Below, piece by piece: positions 55,958 through 64,000 of a stretch of 64,000 nucleotides of DNA. Source of the stretch: Agrobacterium arsenijevicii (GTDB lineage Bacteria > Pseudomonadota > Alphaproteobacteria > Rhizobiales > Rhizobiaceae); assembly GCA_000949895.1 (NCBI GenBank), contig JWIT01000010.1:124001-188000 (forward strand), read 5' to 3'. The translations under genes were made by a program, and so were the position numbers. Under the pieces are notes generated by a model. That model was not told the DNA's origin. It saw only the letters and a list, made by a program, of their open reading frames with translations, and made no database searches. Position 1 is the first letter of the stretch, and each line of letters starts with the position of its first letter.

Positions 55958-56586
55958 CCCATGTCCCCCCAGCTCTTCAGCGAAACCCAGGTCTTGCGGT
56001 CCAGCCTGTACCATTCGACCGGTACCATGCCGCCAAGCGCCAGCGAACCGACCATGCCGGAACCCTGAAACTGGAAACCGCACTTCTGGATGACGCGGCG
56101 CGAAGCGATGTTGGTAACCCGGCAGCGGGCATCGATCTGGTCGATTTCACGCGTGCGGAAGGCCATGTCGATCAGCGCATGTGTGGCTTCGGTCATATAG
56201 CCCCGGTTCCAGTAGGGTTCCCCCAGCCAGTAACCGATCTCAAGCGTCTTTTCGTCTTCCTGCGGTTCAAGCGCGCAGCAACCCAGAAACTCGCCATTGT
56301 CCATGCGGGTAATCACATAGACGCACTTGCCGATCTCGCCAGCATTGGTGCGTCGCACGAAGTCCGCGGCGTCTTTGGCCGTGTACGGGTGCGGCATACG
56401 CGACACCATGGTCGCGATATTGGCATTGTTGGCAAGATGGGCAAGGGCGTCGATGTCTTCTTCGTGAGGCTTGCGTAAAACCAGCCTCTGCGACAGTAAA
56501 ACGGGGCAATCGCTCCTCGACCGATCGGGCCGCGGCCGCTCTTCGGGTGACCGTGATTGGTCAACCCTCAACAATTCAGCTTGCAT
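55954..56586 (-). CDS. GNAT-family N-acetyltransferase (RimJ/RimL-like), first of a tandem pair
   Basis: 210 residues from ATG 56586 behind AGGAGGGA. An unusual charged N-terminal stretch (SRSPEERPRPDRSRSD) precedes the GNAT core: LLSQRLVLRKPHEEDIDALAHLANN, LEIGYWLGEPYWNRGYMTEATHALIDMAF and NIASRRVIQKCGFQFQGSG. It resembles its downstream neighbour in layout, consistent with duplication. The pair lies between rpmA and obgE, so a ribosomal-protein substrate is possible. Confidence 0.88.
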   Translation of the reverse strand: MQAELLRVDQSRSPEERPRPDRSRSDCPVLLSQRLVLRKPHEEDIDALAHLANNANIATMVSRMPHPYTAKDAADFVRRTNAGEIGKCVYVITRMDNGEFLGCCALEPQEDEKTLEIGYWLGEPYWNRGYMTEATHALIDMAFRTREIDQIDARCRVTNIASRRVIQKCGFQFQGSGMVGSLALGGMVPVEWYRLDRKTWVSLKSWGDMG

Positions 56587-56609
56587 GGTTCAGTCCCTCC
56601 TAGGGGTTA

Positions 56610-56646
56610 AAGAAAAAGGGGAGTTGGGTGGTACCCCATCTCCCCT
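56610..56646 (-). terminator. Terminator of rplU-rpmA
   Basis: AGGGGAG and CTCCCCT arms with further pairing of GGGT and CCCC inside the loop, followed leftward by TTTTTCTTT. It lies 72 bp after the rpmA stop and just before the GNAT ribosome-binding site. Confidence 0.8.
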
Positions 56647-56717
56647 GTTTTCTTGACTGAACCTGATACGTCTCAGCCGGGTCGATGGGACACCGGCTGC
56701 ATATGACGCTTACCGGC

Positions 56718-56987
56718 TTATTCTGCGGCTTCGGCTTTCGGAGCCACGGATACGAACACGCGACCGTTGGCCTTCGTGCGGAAGTTCACGTTACCAGCCG
56801 TCAGTGCGAAAATCGTGTGGTCCTTGCCGATGCCAACGTTGGCGCCCGGATGCCACTGCGTTCCGCGCTGACGCAGAATAATGTTGCCTGGAATGACAGC
56901 TTCGCCGCCGAACTTCTTTACGCCAAGGCGCTTGGATTCGGAATCGCGACCGTTACGCGAGGAACCGCCAGCTTTTTTGTGTGCCAT
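56718..56987 (-). CDS. rpmA: 50S ribosomal protein L27
   Basis: 89 residues. It begins [29 protein letters not shown], the near-invariant L27 start; IRQRGTQ-like [26 protein letters not shown] follows. It is near the peptidyl-transferase centre. It lies 40 bp downstream of rplU. Confidence 0.98.
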
Positions 56988-57027
56988 TGGAGTTCTCCTT
57001 TAAACCTTGTTTCCCGTGTCGCGCTGA

Positions 57028-57342
57028 TTAGGCAGCAACGATGTCCGTGATGCGGACGACAGTGTGATGCTGACGATGGCCGCGCGAACGCTTGGAGTTC
57101 TGACGACGACGCTTCTTGAAGGCGATAACCTTCTTGCCGCGGTTGTGCTCGACAACTTCAGCCTTGACGATAGCACCCTTAACGAAGGGAGCACCGAACT
57201 TGGCGTCAGCGCCTTCGCCGATCACGAGAACTTCGGTGAATTCTACAGTTGCGCCTGCCTCTGCTTCCAGCTTTTCGATGGTCAGCACGGCGTCGGCTGC
57301 TACGCGGTACTGCTTACCGCCGGTCTTGATGACTGCGAACAT
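57028..57342 (-). CDS. rplU: 50S ribosomal protein L21
   Basis: 104 residues. [25 protein letters not shown] is the L21 start and [30 protein letters not shown] the basic RNA-binding end. It opens the rplU-rpmA transcription unit, with a TTGACA promoter near 57545 and a leader of about 170 bp. Confidence 0.98.
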   Translation of the reverse strand: MFAVIKTGGKQYRVAADAVLTIEKLEAEAGATVEFTEVLVIGEGADAKFGAPFVKGAIVKAEVVEHNRGKKVIAFKKRRRQNSKRSRGHRQHHTVVRITDIVAA

Positions 57343-57672
57343 TTGTTATCCTTTCATGTTCGTTCCGGCTCTGCCCGCAAATGCAAGCTGGCCGTCTTTT
57401 TATCAGTCGGAGTAGCGGAAATCCGTGAGGACTGAATGCCCCTTTGAATGTCTGCCGGTGAAACCGCCTTTTTAGAGGGCGGAATAAACGGAAGGCGCAA
57501 TACGCCATCAATTTGGGTGCGAATTACGCGAGACATCAGTTTATGTCAAGATGACGAACGTTTGAAAAGTAACTGTAACGCCAAGAATTTCATGCTTTTT
57601 CGGCAGGCGGAGCAGTCAGGTCTCGAAATTTGCGCAGCAAGTGTTTATATGGGCCTTCAACAAGGAGCAGAA
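57343..57672. other. 330-bp divergent region with rplU promoter and leader
   Basis: No gene is supported. On the minus strand it holds the rplU promoter (57521-57550) and a leader of roughly 170 bases with a CCGCC/GGCGG hairpin near 57462-57483. On the plus strand it must hold the promoter of the zincin gene at 57673, for which only the AAGGAG ribosome-binding site is clear. Confidence 0.5.
57521..57550 (-). promoter_or_regulatory. Sigma-70-type promoter for rplU-rpmA
   Basis: Read leftward, TTGACA (57550-57545) and TAATTC (57526-57521) are spaced by 18 bases, a consensus -35 and a fair -10 box. The transcript would carry a leader of about 170 bases before rplU. Confidence 0.65.
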
Positions 57673-58113
57673 ATGGCCCGCATAGACCAGACCGACGATT
57701 GGCGGGATCGCCATGCGCCGACACTTTCCGCCTTCGAGTCGCTTGCGATCGAGGCATATGGCCACCTGCCAGATGAATTCCGTGCATTGACGAAGGATCT
57801 CATCATCGAGATCGCGGATTTCCCGACCGACGAAGTGTTCGAGGACATGGCACTCGAAACCCCCTTCGACCTTCTGGGATTGTTCGAGGGGCGCGGCATC
57901 TCCGAACGTTTCACCATGGAAACCGGCGAGATGGTGAACCGCATCACGCTATATCGCCGCCCCATTCTCGACTACTGGGCCGAGAACGAGGAAACGCTGG
58001 GCGATATCATCACCCATGTCCTCATCCACGAGATCGGCCACCATTTCGGCCTGTCGGACGACGACATGGAGCGAATCGAAGAAAGCGCCGACGAGGCCGC
58101 CGCGGAGCGCTGA
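57673..58113 (+). CDS. Small zinc-metallopeptidase-like (zincin) protein
   Basis: 146 residues from ATG 57673 with AAGGAG upstream. The motif HEIGHHFGLSDDDM near 118-131 is a zincin HExxH-x5-D variant, as in the DUF1025/MMP-like family. Other conserved pieces are FESLAIEAYGHLPDEFRAL and TPFDLLGLFEGRGI. No signal peptide, so cytoplasmic. A substrate is not known for this family. Divergent from rplU, convergent with the DUF1737 gene. Confidence 0.8.
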   Translation: MARIDQTDDWRDRHAPTLSAFESLAIEAYGHLPDEFRALTKDLIIEIADFPTDEVFEDMALETPFDLLGLFEGRGISERFTMETGEMVNRITLYRRPILDYWAENEETLGDIITHVLIHEIGHHFGLSDDDMERIEESADEAAAER

Positions 58114-58135
58114 CCCCGCCGGCGGCGACGCCCTT

Positions 58136-58342
58136 TTATTGCTCCCCGAGCTTCATATCCGGATGGTATTCCTTGCCCTCGACCACCTTGGTCACGGCCT
58201 GGCCGCAATGCATGACACCGCTTGCGGCGTTGAACGCATAGCTGGGGGAACCGGCAAGCTCCCATCCCTTGTTCAGCGCGTCGGTGACCCGGTGACAGAA
58301 CTTTGCGTCATCAGGACCGGTTATGAAACGATAGACCTTCAC
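58136..58342 (-). CDS. DUF1737-family small protein
   Basis: 68 residues: MKVYRFITGPDDAKFCHRVTDALNKGWELAGSP and GQAVTKVVEGKEYHP, the DUF1737 pattern. Function not known. Its ATG overlaps the stop of the CoA-ester lyase gene by 4 bp, so the two are translationally coupled. Confidence 0.82.
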   Translation of the reverse strand: MKVYRFITGPDDAKFCHRVTDALNKGWELAGSPSYAFNAASGVMHCGQAVTKVVEGKEYHPDMKLGEQ

Positions 58343-59250
58343 GTCTTTTTTGCCTTTCGTTGTGCGATGATACCGGCCATGGCGACCAGCCTTTCGGCCT
58401 GCCCCACATGCAGCCGTTCGATCATCCGCCCGTTCATGTTGATGACGTTCAATTCCACAGATTCGGGTTTTGCGAAAGCGGCAATAATCTCCTTGGCTTC
58501 CGCGACCATCGCCTCATCAGGAGCGAAGTGTCGATTGGCCGACTCGATCTGGGCCGGGTGGATCAGCATCTTGCCATCGAAGCCCATGGCGCGGCCCTGC
58601 TCGCATTCACCGGCAAAAGCCACGAGATCGCGAAAATCATTCGAAACGCTGTCGATAATATCAAGCCCGTAGGCGCGGGCGGCGAGCACCACCTGCATCA
58701 TCCACGGCACAAGATAGGTTCGGCCGGGCAGGGCCGGAACCCGTGTTTCCTTGCGCAGATCATTGAGCCCGATGACAAAGGCGGCAAGCCGCGCATCCGG
58801 CGTATGGGCGGCATCGGCAATCGACGCGGCATTCAAGACACCAAGCGGCGTCTCGATCATCGCCCAGATTTTCAAACCCTGCGGCGCATCCGCCTCCGCC
58901 AGAAGATCGGCAACCTCGTGAATATCGGCCGGCTGCTCCACCTTGGGCAACAAAACCGCATCTGGCCGACAGGAAAGCACAAGTTTCAGATCCGCCTGCC
59001 CATCCGGCGTAGAGAGCGGATTGATGCGGATGATGGTCTCGCATCCGACAAAAGGCGCGTCAGAAAATAGCCTGTCCAGATTTTTCCGAGCCTTGTCCTT
59101 CATGTCGGGCGCGACGGAATCCTCCAGATCAAGGATCACGCCGTCGCAATCGAGATCGCGGATTTTTTCGAGCGCCCTGACATTGATGGCCGGAACGGAC
59201 AGCAACGAACGGCGCGGCCTCACAAGAATATTTTCGAAAAAATTAGCCAT
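58339..59250 (-). CDS. HpcH/HpaI-family CoA-ester lyase (citrate lyase beta/malyl-CoA lyase-like)
   Basis: 303 residues. The barrel shows RRSLLSVPAIN near 13, DGVILDLEDSVAPDMKDKAR (metal Glu/Asp) near 37-56, IRINPLSTPDG, DAVLLPKVE, IWAMIETPLGVLNA and GFDGKMLIHPAQI near 245. These are CitE-like proteins that cleave or hydrolyse malyl-CoA, methylmalyl-CoA or citramalyl-CoA; the substrate here is undecided. Stand-alone CitE without other citrate lyase subunits is typical of this type. Followed by DUF1737. Confidence 0.85.
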   Translation of the reverse strand: MANFFENILVRPRRSLLSVPAINVRALEKIRDLDCDGVILDLEDSVAPDMKDKARKNLDRLFSDAPFVGCETIIRINPLSTPDGQADLKLVLSCRPDAVLLPKVEQPADIHEVADLLAEADAPQGLKIWAMIETPLGVLNAASIADAAHTPDARLAAFVIGLNDLRKETRVPALPGRTYLVPWMMQVVLAARAYGLDIIDSVSNDFRDLVAFAGECEQGRAMGFDGKMLIHPAQIESANRHFAPDEAMVAEAKEIIAAFAKPESVELNVINMNGRMIERLHVGQAERLVAMAGIIAQRKAKKT

Positions 59251-59359
59251 GCCGCACTTGTGTCAAGCTTTTGTGACATCTGCAACCTGACAATCCACTG
59301 AATCCTCTTGCAAGCCGGAAGAAGAAGGCCCACATTCGTCTGGAAAGAAAGGTTGAATC

Positions 59360-59590
59360 ATGCAAGGCATCCGTTCATTTTTCATCGCCGCATCCGGCAT
59401 CGCACTTCTGGCCATGGCCGCTCTCTTTACGGCGTCGCTTACGGTCGCTTTTATCGGCGTGCTCGCCGTTTTGAGCGCTGCCCGTCTGCTTTCGGCGCGT
59501 CTGAAGCCAGCCCCCATTCCGGTCAAGCCCCGCAACCAGCGCGATATGCGCGTCTGGAACGATGGCAAGGGCACGATTATCGATCTCTGA
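59360..59590 (+). CDS. Small single-segment membrane protein, function unknown
   Basis: 76 residues. Residues about 5-45 are hydrophobic (two short helices or one long one: FFIAASGIALLAMAALFTASLTVAFIGVLAVLSAARLL in outline), followed by a basic, proline-containing tail RLKPAPIPVKPRNQRDMRVWNDGKGTIIDL. ATG 59360 has AGAAAGG upstream. I do not recognise the family; coding bias and a good start support it as a real gene. Upstream of leuD by 165 bp. Confidence 0.6.
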   Translation: MQGIRSFFIAASGIALLAMAALFTASLTVAFIGVLAVLSAARLLSARLKPAPIPVKPRNQRDMRVWNDGKGTIIDL

Positions 59591-59755
59591 GATCGTTTAA
59601 TCCGGTCAGAATGTGAGGACGCCGCACGAGGCGTACCGAAGAACGCGGGTTTGCGCTTCTAAAGCGATCCGTTTTGCAGTATTTCCCGACAGAACATGTC
59701 CGGTGGGCTTTCGGCCGCACCGGATTTTGTTGAAGGGAAACTCGGGAAGCGATAG

Positions 59756-60361
59756 ATGGAAAAGTTCACGAAGCTGACGGGCGTTGCGGCGCCCATGCCG
59801 GTTGTCAATATCGACACCGATATGATCATTCCGAAAGATTATCTGAAGACCATCAAGCGCACGGGTCTCGGCACCGGCCTTTTTGCCGAGTCGCGTTATC
59901 TCGAGGATGGCTCGCCGAATCCCGATTTCGTGCTGAACAAGCCCGCTTACCAGAACGCCCAGATCCTTGTCGCGGGCGACAATTTTGGCTGCGGTTCCTC
60001 GCGCGAACATGCACCATGGGCGCTTCTCGATTTCGGCATCCGCTGCGTGATCTCCACCAGCTTTGCCGACATCTTCTACAATAACTGTTTCAAGAATGGC
60101 ATCCTGCCGGTCGTCGTCAGCCCCGAGAACCTCGAAAAGCTGCTGGACGACGCCTCGCGTGGATCGAACGCCGTTTTGTCCGTCGATCTGGAACGCCAGG
60201 AAATCAGCGGCCCTGACGGTGGCACGATCACCTTCGAGATCGATGAATTCAAGCGCCATTGCATGCTGAACGGCCTCGACGACATCGGCCTGACGCTGGA
60301 ACATTCCGGCGCTATCGACACGTTCGAAAAGGCAAATGCCTCCGTCCACCCCTGGGCCTGA
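59756..60361 (+). CDS. leuD: 3-isopropylmalate dehydratase small subunit
   Basis: 201 residues. [31 protein letters not shown] is the typical start; [15 protein letters not shown] (swivel domain) lies near 75-90. It pairs with LeuC (not in the window) to isomerise 2-isopropylmalate in leucine synthesis. Its own terminator separates it from leuB. Confidence 0.97.
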   Translation: MEKFTKLTGVAAPMPVVNIDTDMIIPKDYLKTIKRTGLGTGLFAESRYLEDGSPNPDFVLNKPAYQNAQILVAGDNFGCGSSREHAPWALLDFGIRCVISTSFADIFYNNCFKNGILPVVVSPENLEKLLDDASRGSNAVLSVDLERQEISGPDGGTITFEIDEFKRHCMLNGLDDIGLTLEHSGAIDTFEKANASVHPWA

Positions 60362-60379
60362 TCACATTTCCATGTCTTT

Positions 60380-60424
60380 AAAAGTCGATCCCGTACAAAA
60401 CCGTACCGGATCGGCTTTTGCTTT
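60380..60424 (+). terminator. Terminator after leuD
   Basis: AAAAGTCGATCC and GGATCGGCTTTT pair over 12 bp (one G-T), with inner GTAC/GTAC, followed by a GCTTTGCTT tail. Begins 18 bp after the stop. Confidence 0.75.
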
Positions 60425-60584
60425 GCTTGAAAAGCCCTTGAGGCGGAGATAAGAAGCCTCCGATCCCGTCCGGCTGGCGATATGACTTGACCTGCGGCAG
60501 GACGGAAACGAGTTTGACGCCGCGCTCGCCGCAATCGAAAACCCTTCATGACGGTTTCCGGCGCGCCGCCCAAGGAGGGTTCTC

Positions 60585-61697
60585 ATGACAGTCCGCACGC
60601 TTTTCCTTCTGCCCGGTGATGGCATCGGCCCGGAGGCCATGGCCGAAGTCCGCAAGCTGATCGATTACATGAACAGCGCGAAAAATGCCGGCTTCACAAC
60701 GCAGGAAGGTCTGGTCGGCGGCTCCGCTTATGATGCCCATGGCGTCGCTATTTCCGATGCGGATATGGAAAAGGCGCTCGCCGCCGATGCAATCCTGTTC
60801 GGCGCCGTCGGTGGGCCGAAATGGGATGGCGTTCCCTACGAACACCGCCCTGAAGCCGGCCTGCTTCGCCTGCGCAAGGATCTCGAACTCTTCGCCAATC
60901 TGCGCCCCGCCATCTGCTACCCGGCACTCGCCGCCGCCTCCTCGCTGAAGCCGGAACTGGTCGAAGGTCTCGATATCCTCATCGTTCGCGAACTGACGGG
61001 CGGCGTCTATTTCGGTGAACCGAAGCAGATCATCGACCTCGGCAACGGCCAGAAGCGCGGCATCGACACGCAGATCTATGACACCTTCGAAATCGAGCGT
61101 ATCGCCAGCGTCGCATTCGAACTGGCGCGCACCCGCGACAACCGCGTCTGCTCGATGGAAAAGCGCAACGTCATGAAATCGGGCGTTTTGTGGAACCAGG
61201 TCGTCACCGAAACCCACGCCGCCAAGTACAAGGACGTTCAGCTGGAGCATATGCTGGCCGATGCCGGCGGCATGCAGCTGGTGCGCAAGCCCAAGCAGTT
61301 CGACGTGATCGTGACCGACAACCTCTTCGGCGACATGCTCTCCGACGTCGCCGCCATGCTGACCGGTTCGCTCGGCATGCTGCCGTCGGCTTCGCTCGGC
61401 GCACCTGACGCCAAGACCGGCAAGCGCAAGGCCATGTACGAGCCCGTGCATGGTTCGGCGCCGGATATTGCCGGCAAGGGCATCGCCAACCCGATCGCCA
61501 TGATCGCGTCCTTCGCCATGTGCCTGCGTTATTCGTTCAACATGGTGGATGAGGCAACGAAGCTCGAAACAGCAATCGCGAACGTGCTCGACAAAGGCAT
61601 CCGCACCGCCGACATCATGTCCGACGGTTCCCGTCAGGTCAGCACGTCCGAAATGGGTGACGCGGTTCTGGCCGAATTCAAGGCGCTTTCGGCGTAA
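60585..61697 (+). CDS. leuB: 3-isopropylmalate dehydrogenase
   Basis: 370 residues from ATG 60585 behind AAGGAGGG. It shows [45 protein letters not shown] and [30 protein letters not shown] in outline, and [20 protein letters not shown]. It oxidises 3-isopropylmalate in leucine synthesis. The last 20 bp overlap the convergent cytochrome c peroxidase gene. Confidence 0.98.
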   Translation: MTVRTLFLLPGDGIGPEAMAEVRKLIDYMNSAKNAGFTTQEGLVGGSAYDAHGVAISDADMEKALAADAILFGAVGGPKWDGVPYEHRPEAGLLRLRKDLELFANLRPAICYPALAAASSLKPELVEGLDILIVRELTGGVYFGEPKQIIDLGNGQKRGIDTQIYDTFEIERIASVAFELARTRDNRVCSMEKRNVMKSGVLWNQVVTETHAAKYKDVQLEHMLADAGGMQLVRKPKQFDVIVTDNLFGDMLSDVAAMLTGSLGMLPSASLGAPDAKTGKRKAMYEPVHGSAPDIAGKGIANPIAMIASFAMCLRYSFNMVDEATKLETAIANVLDKGIRTADIMSDGSRQVSTSEMGDAVLAEFKALSA

Positions 61698-62928
61698 CGC
61701 TTGACGAAACCGGCTGGGCAGGCGGCACGGTCGTCTGCCCATCTTCCTTCGGCAAAAGATGCTCATATCTTTTGTCGGTCAGCGTCTTCAAGAATGCGAC
61801 GACGGCATCCACACGCTTGTCGTCCAGTGCCGGCGCGGATGTCAGTTCCGTCATGGCGATATTCTCAGGCACTTCCGGCGCATCCCATGTCTTGCCGGTT
61901 TCCGGGTTGATCTGGCGGCTGGGCTTCTTGCTTTTGTATTTCACGTAAAACAGCACCACGGTGCGCAAATCCCTAAAGACGCCGTTGTGCATGTAGGGAC
62001 CGGTAACGGCGACGTTGCGCAATGTCGGCACCTTGAACTTGCCGCGCTGAGCCAGATCGCCGGCCACAACAGGATTTTGCGCGAGCCCGAGATCAACCGC
62101 ATCCGGCTTCGAGCCGTTGGCGGCCCTGACCGAGGTATTGGCCGGAACACCTATGTTGAAATATTTGTGGTTGGTGAAGAGGCCATCTTCCAGGCCCTTG
62201 GCGCCACGGATTTCATGGCAGGTATTGCAATTGGTAAATTGCGTCGAGGAAATCAGCACGCGGCCCAGCTCCTCCTGATCGGTCAGCTTTTCTTCGCCGC
62301 GCAGGAAACGGTCATACTTCGAATCGAAGGTGGAGAATTCATCCGAACGCTCGAAGCTTGCCAACGCCTTGGTCATCGCGGCATAGGCGGTTTCGTCGCT
62401 CTGGAAAACGTCGTTGCCGAACTGCGTGCCGAAGGCTGCAACATAATCCGGGTTTTCCTTGAGCCGTTTCACAACTGAGGCCTTGTCCGGCATACCCATT
62501 TCGATGGGGTTGAGGGGAGGGCCGCCCGCCTGATCTTCCAGCAGCGAGGCGCGACCGTCCCAGAATTGCCCGCCGATATACTCTCCCGCTGCGTTCCTCC
62601 CGAAAGGCGGCGTGAACCTGGCATAGGCGGCCGTCGGCGCGTTGCGGTCGCCCAGCGAAATCCCGTCATCGCCGAGCGATACGTCCCGTCCGACCTTATC
62701 ACTCTCGCGTGCATCGGAAAAACCGGCCGCCTGCATATGGCAGGTGGAACAGGCCATCGTGCGGTTCATCGAAAGATTGGGATCATCGAACAGGGCGGCG
62801 CCGAGCTTTTCCATCGTCGCATAATTTTCGCCAGCGTGAGCCTGCATGTTCCCAGGAATGATGCCAAGCGGAACCGGCATTATAGCCACGGCGAGGGCAG
62901 CGGAAATGAGCAGGCGCAGTCTTTTCAT
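61678..62928 (-). CDS. Di-haem cytochrome c peroxidase (MauG/CcpA family)
   Basis: 416 residues with a signal peptide at the start ([20 protein letters not shown], cleavage about AHAGEN). Haem-binding CSTCH near 60 and CNTCH near 238 and the [21 protein letters not shown] motif with the distal Met and other ligands match the di-haem bacterial peroxidases. It reduces periplasmic peroxide using cytochrome c. The 3' end overlaps leuB by 20 bp on the opposite strand. The C-terminal tail is proline-rich. Confidence 0.93.
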   Translation of the reverse strand: MKRLRLLISAALAVAIMPVPLGIIPGNMQAHAGENYATMEKLGAALFDDPNLSMNRTMACSTCHMQAAGFSDARESDKVGRDVSLGDDGISLGDRNAPTAAYARFTPPFGRNAAGEYIGGQFWDGRASLLEDQAGGPPLNPIEMGMPDKASVVKRLKENPDYVAAFGTQFGNDVFQSDETAYAAMTKALASFERSDEFSTFDSKYDRFLRGEEKLTDQEELGRVLISSTQFTNCNTCHEIRGAKGLEDGLFTNHKYFNIGVPANTSVRAANGSKPDAVDLGLAQNPVVAGDLAQRGKFKVPTLRNVAVTGPYMHNGVFRDLRTVVLFYVKYKSKKPSRQINPETGKTWDAPEVPENIAMTELTSAPALDDKRVDAVVAFLKTLTDKRYEHLLPKEDGQTTVPPAQPVSSSVTPKAP

Positions 62929-63050
62929 TGGGGTAGCGTTTCGGAAACTGTGAGGGACAACGGCTATATAGCACTTTCCTGCTACACCAGACTACAAACT
63001 TTCACTGCCCGCTCCACTTTGCCGCAGCCATGCCAATTCGCCGATTTTGC

Positions 63051-64000
63051 TTACTCGCCCTTGGCAATGGCGTGAAAGAATGTGCCGGAAACGAGACCCC
63101 GCCTGCCGCCCGAAGGCCCAAGTGGGCGGCCCTGCCCGTCAGCAATCTGGGCGAAGGCTTCGTCGTAACCAGGGTCAGTGACGCGGGCATAGTGAAATTC
63201 ATGGCCGCGCAAAACCTCGCCCGCCTTGCCAAGGGGGCCATTCGCCGTGATCGTCGCTTGCCGGTAGCCGAGGTTCATCTTGCGCGTTGCAAAACTAGTG
63301 GCATGCGACAGAAGCCCGGTCATGGCATGGGTCACACCTTCAGCATCTTCGAGAGCCTCTCCCAGCACCATATAGCCGCCACACTCGCCGTGCACCGACC
63401 TTGTCTCGGCAAAACGGGCGATACCCGCCTTGAAACGGGCTGCAGTGGCAAGCTTTCCGGCATGAAGCTCAGGATAGCCACCGGGCAGCCAGCAAATGTC
63501 GCAGGTCTCGTCTGGCCCCTCGTCGGCCAGCGGCGAGAACGGCACGATCTCGGCCCCGGATGCTCGCCAATGGTTCTTGAGATGCGGATAAAGGAAGGTG
63601 AAAGCCGCATCGTCCGCAAGCGCGATACGCTGGCCGGGTGGTGCAATCGCCGCCTCCGCCGCGCCGAAGGGCACATCCACCGGCGCGGCGAGCGAAAGCA
63701 GGACATCGAGATCGATGGACCTTTCCATCGCATCCGCCAGCCGTTCTATATGCGCGTCGATTTCCGGATGTTCGCTGGCCTGCACCAGCCCCAGATGCCG
63801 CTCCGGCAGGATGAGCGACGGATCACGCAATACACAGCCTGCGACAGGCAGTCCGATTTTTTCGATGGCCTCCGTGCACAACGTCCGGTGTCTTTCACTG
63901 CCGGCCCGATTCAGCACGACCGCCGCCATGGTGACGGCAGGATCATAATGGGCAAAACCATAAGCAATAGCAGCGGCCGTCTGCGATTGACCCGAGACAT
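63051..64000 (-). CDS. cobB: Cobyrinate a,c-diamide synthase, C-terminal part (5' end off the window)
   Basis: The frame is open leftward from the right edge to the stop at 63051, giving at least 316 residues; the N-terminal half of about 430 residues in total is missing. The edge reads VSGQSQTAAAIAYGF, then VVLNRAGSERH, and the glutaminase domain with the nucleophile Cys in VHGECGGYMVLGEAL, WLPGGYPELHAG and the terminal HEFHYA. It amidates cobyrinate in B12 synthesis. The remaining cob genes are presumably beyond the right edge. Confidence 0.95.
   Translation of the reverse strand, partial: VSGQSQTAAAIAYGFAHYDPAVTMAAVVLNRAGSERHRTLCTEAIEKIGLPVAGCVLRDPSLILPERHLGLVQASEHPEIDAHIERLADAMERSIDLDVLLSLAAPVDVPFGAAEAAIAPPGQRIALADDAAFTFLYPHLKNHWRASGAEIVPFSPLADEGPDETCDICWLPGGYPELHAGKLATAARFKAGIARFAETRSVHGECGGYMVLGEALEDAEGVTHAMTGLLSHATSFATRKMNLGYRQATITANGPLGKAGEVLRGHEFHYARVTDPGYDEAFAQIADGQGRPLGPSGGRRGLVSGTFFHAIAKGE

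Overview
The window looks like a chromosomal segment from a member of the Rhizobiaceae, most probably Agrobacterium. The genes are dense, about 60% GC and alphaproteobacterial in type: a CarD/CdnL regulator, a TrcR/DUF1013 regulator, a 1586-residue NAD-glutamate dehydrogenase, Irr-type iron control, PHB genes with PhaR, a Suv3-like helicase and GANTC/CtrA-type DNA sites. I found no rRNA or tRNA gene, insertion sequence, phage gene or CRISPR array. Names rest on motifs, length and gene order read by eye; no database search was run.

Region 1-10306 is a sugar-acid catabolic locus. A leftward operon (DenD-like dehydrogenase, GarR/LtnD-like dehydrogenase, IlvD/Edd-type aldonate dehydratase cut by the left edge) faces rightward genes for an FAD-linked hydroxyacid dehydrogenase, an FCD-type GntR regulator, a 386-aa FAH-family enzyme and a complete DctQMP TRAP transporter. 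It has the parts of a non-phosphorylative pentonate or tetronate pathway, but the substrate cannot be read from sequence.

Region 10369-25111 carries acsA, trcR, a YggS-type PLP protein, the leuS-lptE-holA operon, 7Fe ferredoxin, an S4/Hsp15 protein, the Suv3-like helicase, a UbiH-type hydroxylase and tesB. The gap upstream of the helicase holds an unusual cluster of eleven GANTC (CcrM) sites.

Region 25234-41185 carries glnK-amtB behind a clear sigma-54 promoter, ftsK behind a CtrA-type box, a LolA-family protein with a Tat-like signal, xthA, a cyclic-nucleotide-binding protein beside an OmpR-type response regulator (probably the OtpR/CenR type), an L,D-transpeptidase-like protein without a signal peptide, carD, the large NAD-glutamate dehydrogenase and an MFS transporter.

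Region 41236-45164 holds phaR divergent from phaA-phbB, with repeated TTTTGYGCA elements between them, and then bfd-bfr behind an Irr-like iron control element.

Region 45162-57342 is a long leftward run: rplU, rpmA, two GNAT acetyltransferases, obgE, proB, proA, nadD, rsfS, rlmH, an EnvC-like protein, ctpA, a divergent polysaccharide deacetylase and rppH. It joins ribosome assembly, proline and NAD synthesis and cell-wall hydrolase control. rsfS appears to start at CTG.

Region 57673-64000 has a small zincin, a DUF1737 protein with a CoA-ester lyase, a small membrane protein, leuD, leuB, a di-haem cytochrome c peroxidase and the 3' part of cobB at the right edge.
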